Part shown: piece by piece, positions 5,609 to 6,599 of the stretch | Position numbering within the stretch: the first letter of the stretch is position 1 | Layout: each line of letters opens with the position of its first letter | From: Candidatus Nesterenkonia stercoripullorum | GTDB taxonomy: Bacteria; Actinomycetota; Actinomycetes; Actinomycetales; Micrococcaceae | Length of the DNA stretch: 6,599 bases | NCBI GenBank assembly: GCA_019114115.1 | Contig: DXGD01000195.1 | Coordinates: forward strand, 1 to 6,599 | Reading direction: 5' to 3' | The notes under the pieces: generated by a model | The model's input: the letters and a program-made list of their open reading frames with translations, nothing else | Databases searched by the model: none | Told to the model about the DNA's origin: nothing | Translations under genes and position numbers: made by a program

Positions 5609-5645
5609 CGCCACTGCAGGGTATTCAAGGACACACGATATACGA

Positions 5646-5650
5646 AAGGA
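5646..5650 (+). promoter_or_regulatory. Shine-Dalgarno sequence fixing the ectD start
   Basis: AAGGA lies 8 nt upstream of ATG 5659. It selects this start over the in-frame GTG at 5503, which would add 52 residues that are not part of the EctD family. Confidence 0.8.
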
Positions 5651-5658
5651 CGAGGTTC

Positions 5659-6561
5659 ATGACGACTGCACCTGTTACTACTCAGGATCTTTACCCCACA
5701 CGCGCCGGTTCGACCCCGGAGGTTCTCCCCCGGCAGCATGATGTGGTGCACGGCTCCGCAGCGGATGGTCCGCTGGACCAGTCCACGCTGACCGGCTTCG
5801 CCGATAACGGATATCTGACGATCGACCAGCTCATCAGTGATGATGAACTGCAGGTCTTTCGGGATGAGCTGGAACGACTGGCCAACGACCCGGACGTCAA
5901 GGCCGACGAACGGACAGTGGTCGAAGCGAAGTCCGATGAGGTTCGCTCGATCTTCGACATCCACCGCAGCAACGAGATCTTCGCGCGGATCGCCAATGAT
6001 CCTCGCGTTGTCGATCGGGCTCGCCAGATTCTCGGCTCGGACGTCTACATCCACCAGAGCCGGATCAACTACAAGCCCGGCTTTGTGGGCAAGGAATTCT
6101 CCTGGCACTCGGATTTCGAGACCTGGCACGCCGAGGACGGCATGCCGGCTCCCCGGGCCGTGAGCATTTCGATCTCGCTGACGGACAATTACTCGTTCAA
6201 CGGACCGCTGATGATCATGCCGGGATCGCACCGGCACTACATCAGCTGCGTGGGCGGCACACCGGAGGACAACTACAGGAAGTCCCTGGTCATGCAGGGT
6301 GCTGGGACACCAGATGCGCAGACTCTGACCGAATTCGCCGACCGCTTCGGCATCGATGTGCTGGAGGGTCAGGCTGGCGGGGCCATCATGTTCGACAGCA
6401 ACTGCATGCACGCTTCCAACGGGAATGTCACGCCGTACTCGCGGTCGAACATCTTCATCGTGTTCAACTCGGTGGAGAACACGACAGTGGAGCCTTTCGC
6501 GGCTCCCGAGCCGCGTCCGGAATTCGTGGGAAGCACCGACTACACCCCTGCTGGACGGTGA
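5659..6561 (+). CDS. ectD: Ectoine hydroxylase EctD
   Basis: Non-haem Fe(II)/2-oxoglutarate-dependent dioxygenase that converts the compatible solute ectoine to 5-hydroxyectoine using O2, supporting salt and heat tolerance in the cytoplasm. The 300-residue length is standard for the family. The signature block FSWHSDFETWHAEDGMP (147-163) carries iron ligands His150 and Asp152; the third ligand is His251 in FDSNCMHASNGN (245-256). Arg262 in YSRSNIFIVFNSVEN (260-274) is the expected 2-oxoglutarate anchor. QSRINYKPGF (133-142) and MIMPGSHRHY (185-194) are also typical EctD segments. The gene has its own ribosome site and upstream region and diverges from radA, so ectABC does not precede it as in the usual ectABCD order. 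A likely next gene starts 29 bp after its stop. Osmotic induction is expected from the family, not shown by any motif. Confidence 0.96.
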   Translation: MTTAPVTTQDLYPTRAGSTPEVLPRQHDVVHGSAADGPLDQSTLTGFADNGYLTIDQLISDDELQVFRDELERLANDPDVKADERTVVEAKSDEVRSIFDIHRSNEIFARIANDPRVVDRARQILGSDVYIHQSRINYKPGFVGKEFSWHSDFETWHAEDGMPAPRAVSISISLTDNYSFNGPLMIMPGSHRHYISCVGGTPEDNYRKSLVMQGAGTPDAQTLTEFADRFGIDVLEGQAGGAIMFDSNCMHASNGNVTPYSRSNIFIVFNSVENTTVEPFAAPEPRPEFVGSTDYTPAGR

Positions 6562-6590
6562 CCTCCCGCGACTCATAGGAGCGGCCCGTC

Positions 6591-6599
6591 GTGACGGCG
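6591..6599 (+). CDS. Probable start of a gene downstream of ectD (partial, three codons)
   Basis: GTG ACG GCG at the right edge is preceded by AGGAG (6577-6581) with 9-nt spacing, a good ribosome site. With only 29 bp after the ectD stop and no terminator-like hairpin between, it probably belongs to the ectD transcription unit. Three codons (Met-Thr-Ala) are too few to name a product. Confidence 0.45.

Noticed and set aside
5503..5658. 52-residue N-terminal extension of EctD from GTG 5503
   Set aside because: The extension lies in repeat and promoter DNA, is not part of the EctD family, and a proper AAGGA site selects ATG 5659.
5602..6576. 324-codon open frame on the minus strand across ectD
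   Set aside because: It is antisense to a textbook ectD. Its translation is Arg/His/Val-rich without recognisable motifs, and it arises from GC-rich codon bias.

Overview
The window comes from a high-GC Gram-positive bacterium, most likely an actinobacterium of the Micrococcales. The evidence is the strong G/C third-position bias, the actinobacterial forms of MutY and of the short GNAT-type ArgA, a lipoprotein PstS behind a PhoP-type direct repeat, and start codons that often lack a Shine-Dalgarno sequence. Ectoine hydroxylase (EctD) and an extremely acidic, lysine-poor extracytoplasmic protein suggest a salt-tolerant lifestyle. A Nesterenkonia-like Micrococcaceae member would fit, but genus is a guess. 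The content is chromosomal housekeeping. I see no mobile element, CRISPR array, tRNA or rRNA.

Layout. (1) 1-368, minus: the 5' part of pstS, running off the left edge. (2) 369-577: divergent promoter region with a PHO box at 453-474 facing pstS. (3) 578-1705, plus: a FUSC-family membrane protein. (4) 2937-1715, minus: a two-gene unit of an unrecognised membrane-anchored acidic protein followed by a short ArgA-like N-acetylglutamate synthase. (5) 2938-3020: short divergent promoter region. (6) 3021-4001, plus: mutY. (7) 5396-3978, minus: radA, overlapping the end of mutY tail to tail by 24 bp. (8) 5397-5658: a 262-bp regulatory region with a 14-bp tandem repeat and a strong inverted repeat. 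(9) 5659-6561, plus: ectD, followed 29 bp later by a probable GTG start of another gene at the right edge.

Functional themes are high-affinity phosphate uptake (PstS), genome maintenance (MutY for A:8-oxoG mispairs, RadA for recombination intermediates), the first step of arginine synthesis (ArgA) and osmostress protection (EctD). These are separate small transcription units, not one pathway. Genes meet in divergent pairs with compact promoters or convergent pairs with almost no spacer.

The items most worth a second look are the PHO box, the 14-bp repeat array upstream of ectD, the apparent absence of disA between radA and mutY, the placement of ectD without ectABC before it, the acidic membrane protein, and a recurring TANNNT hexamer just before start codons that suggests leaderless mRNAs. 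I found no convincing previously undescribed multi-gene system.
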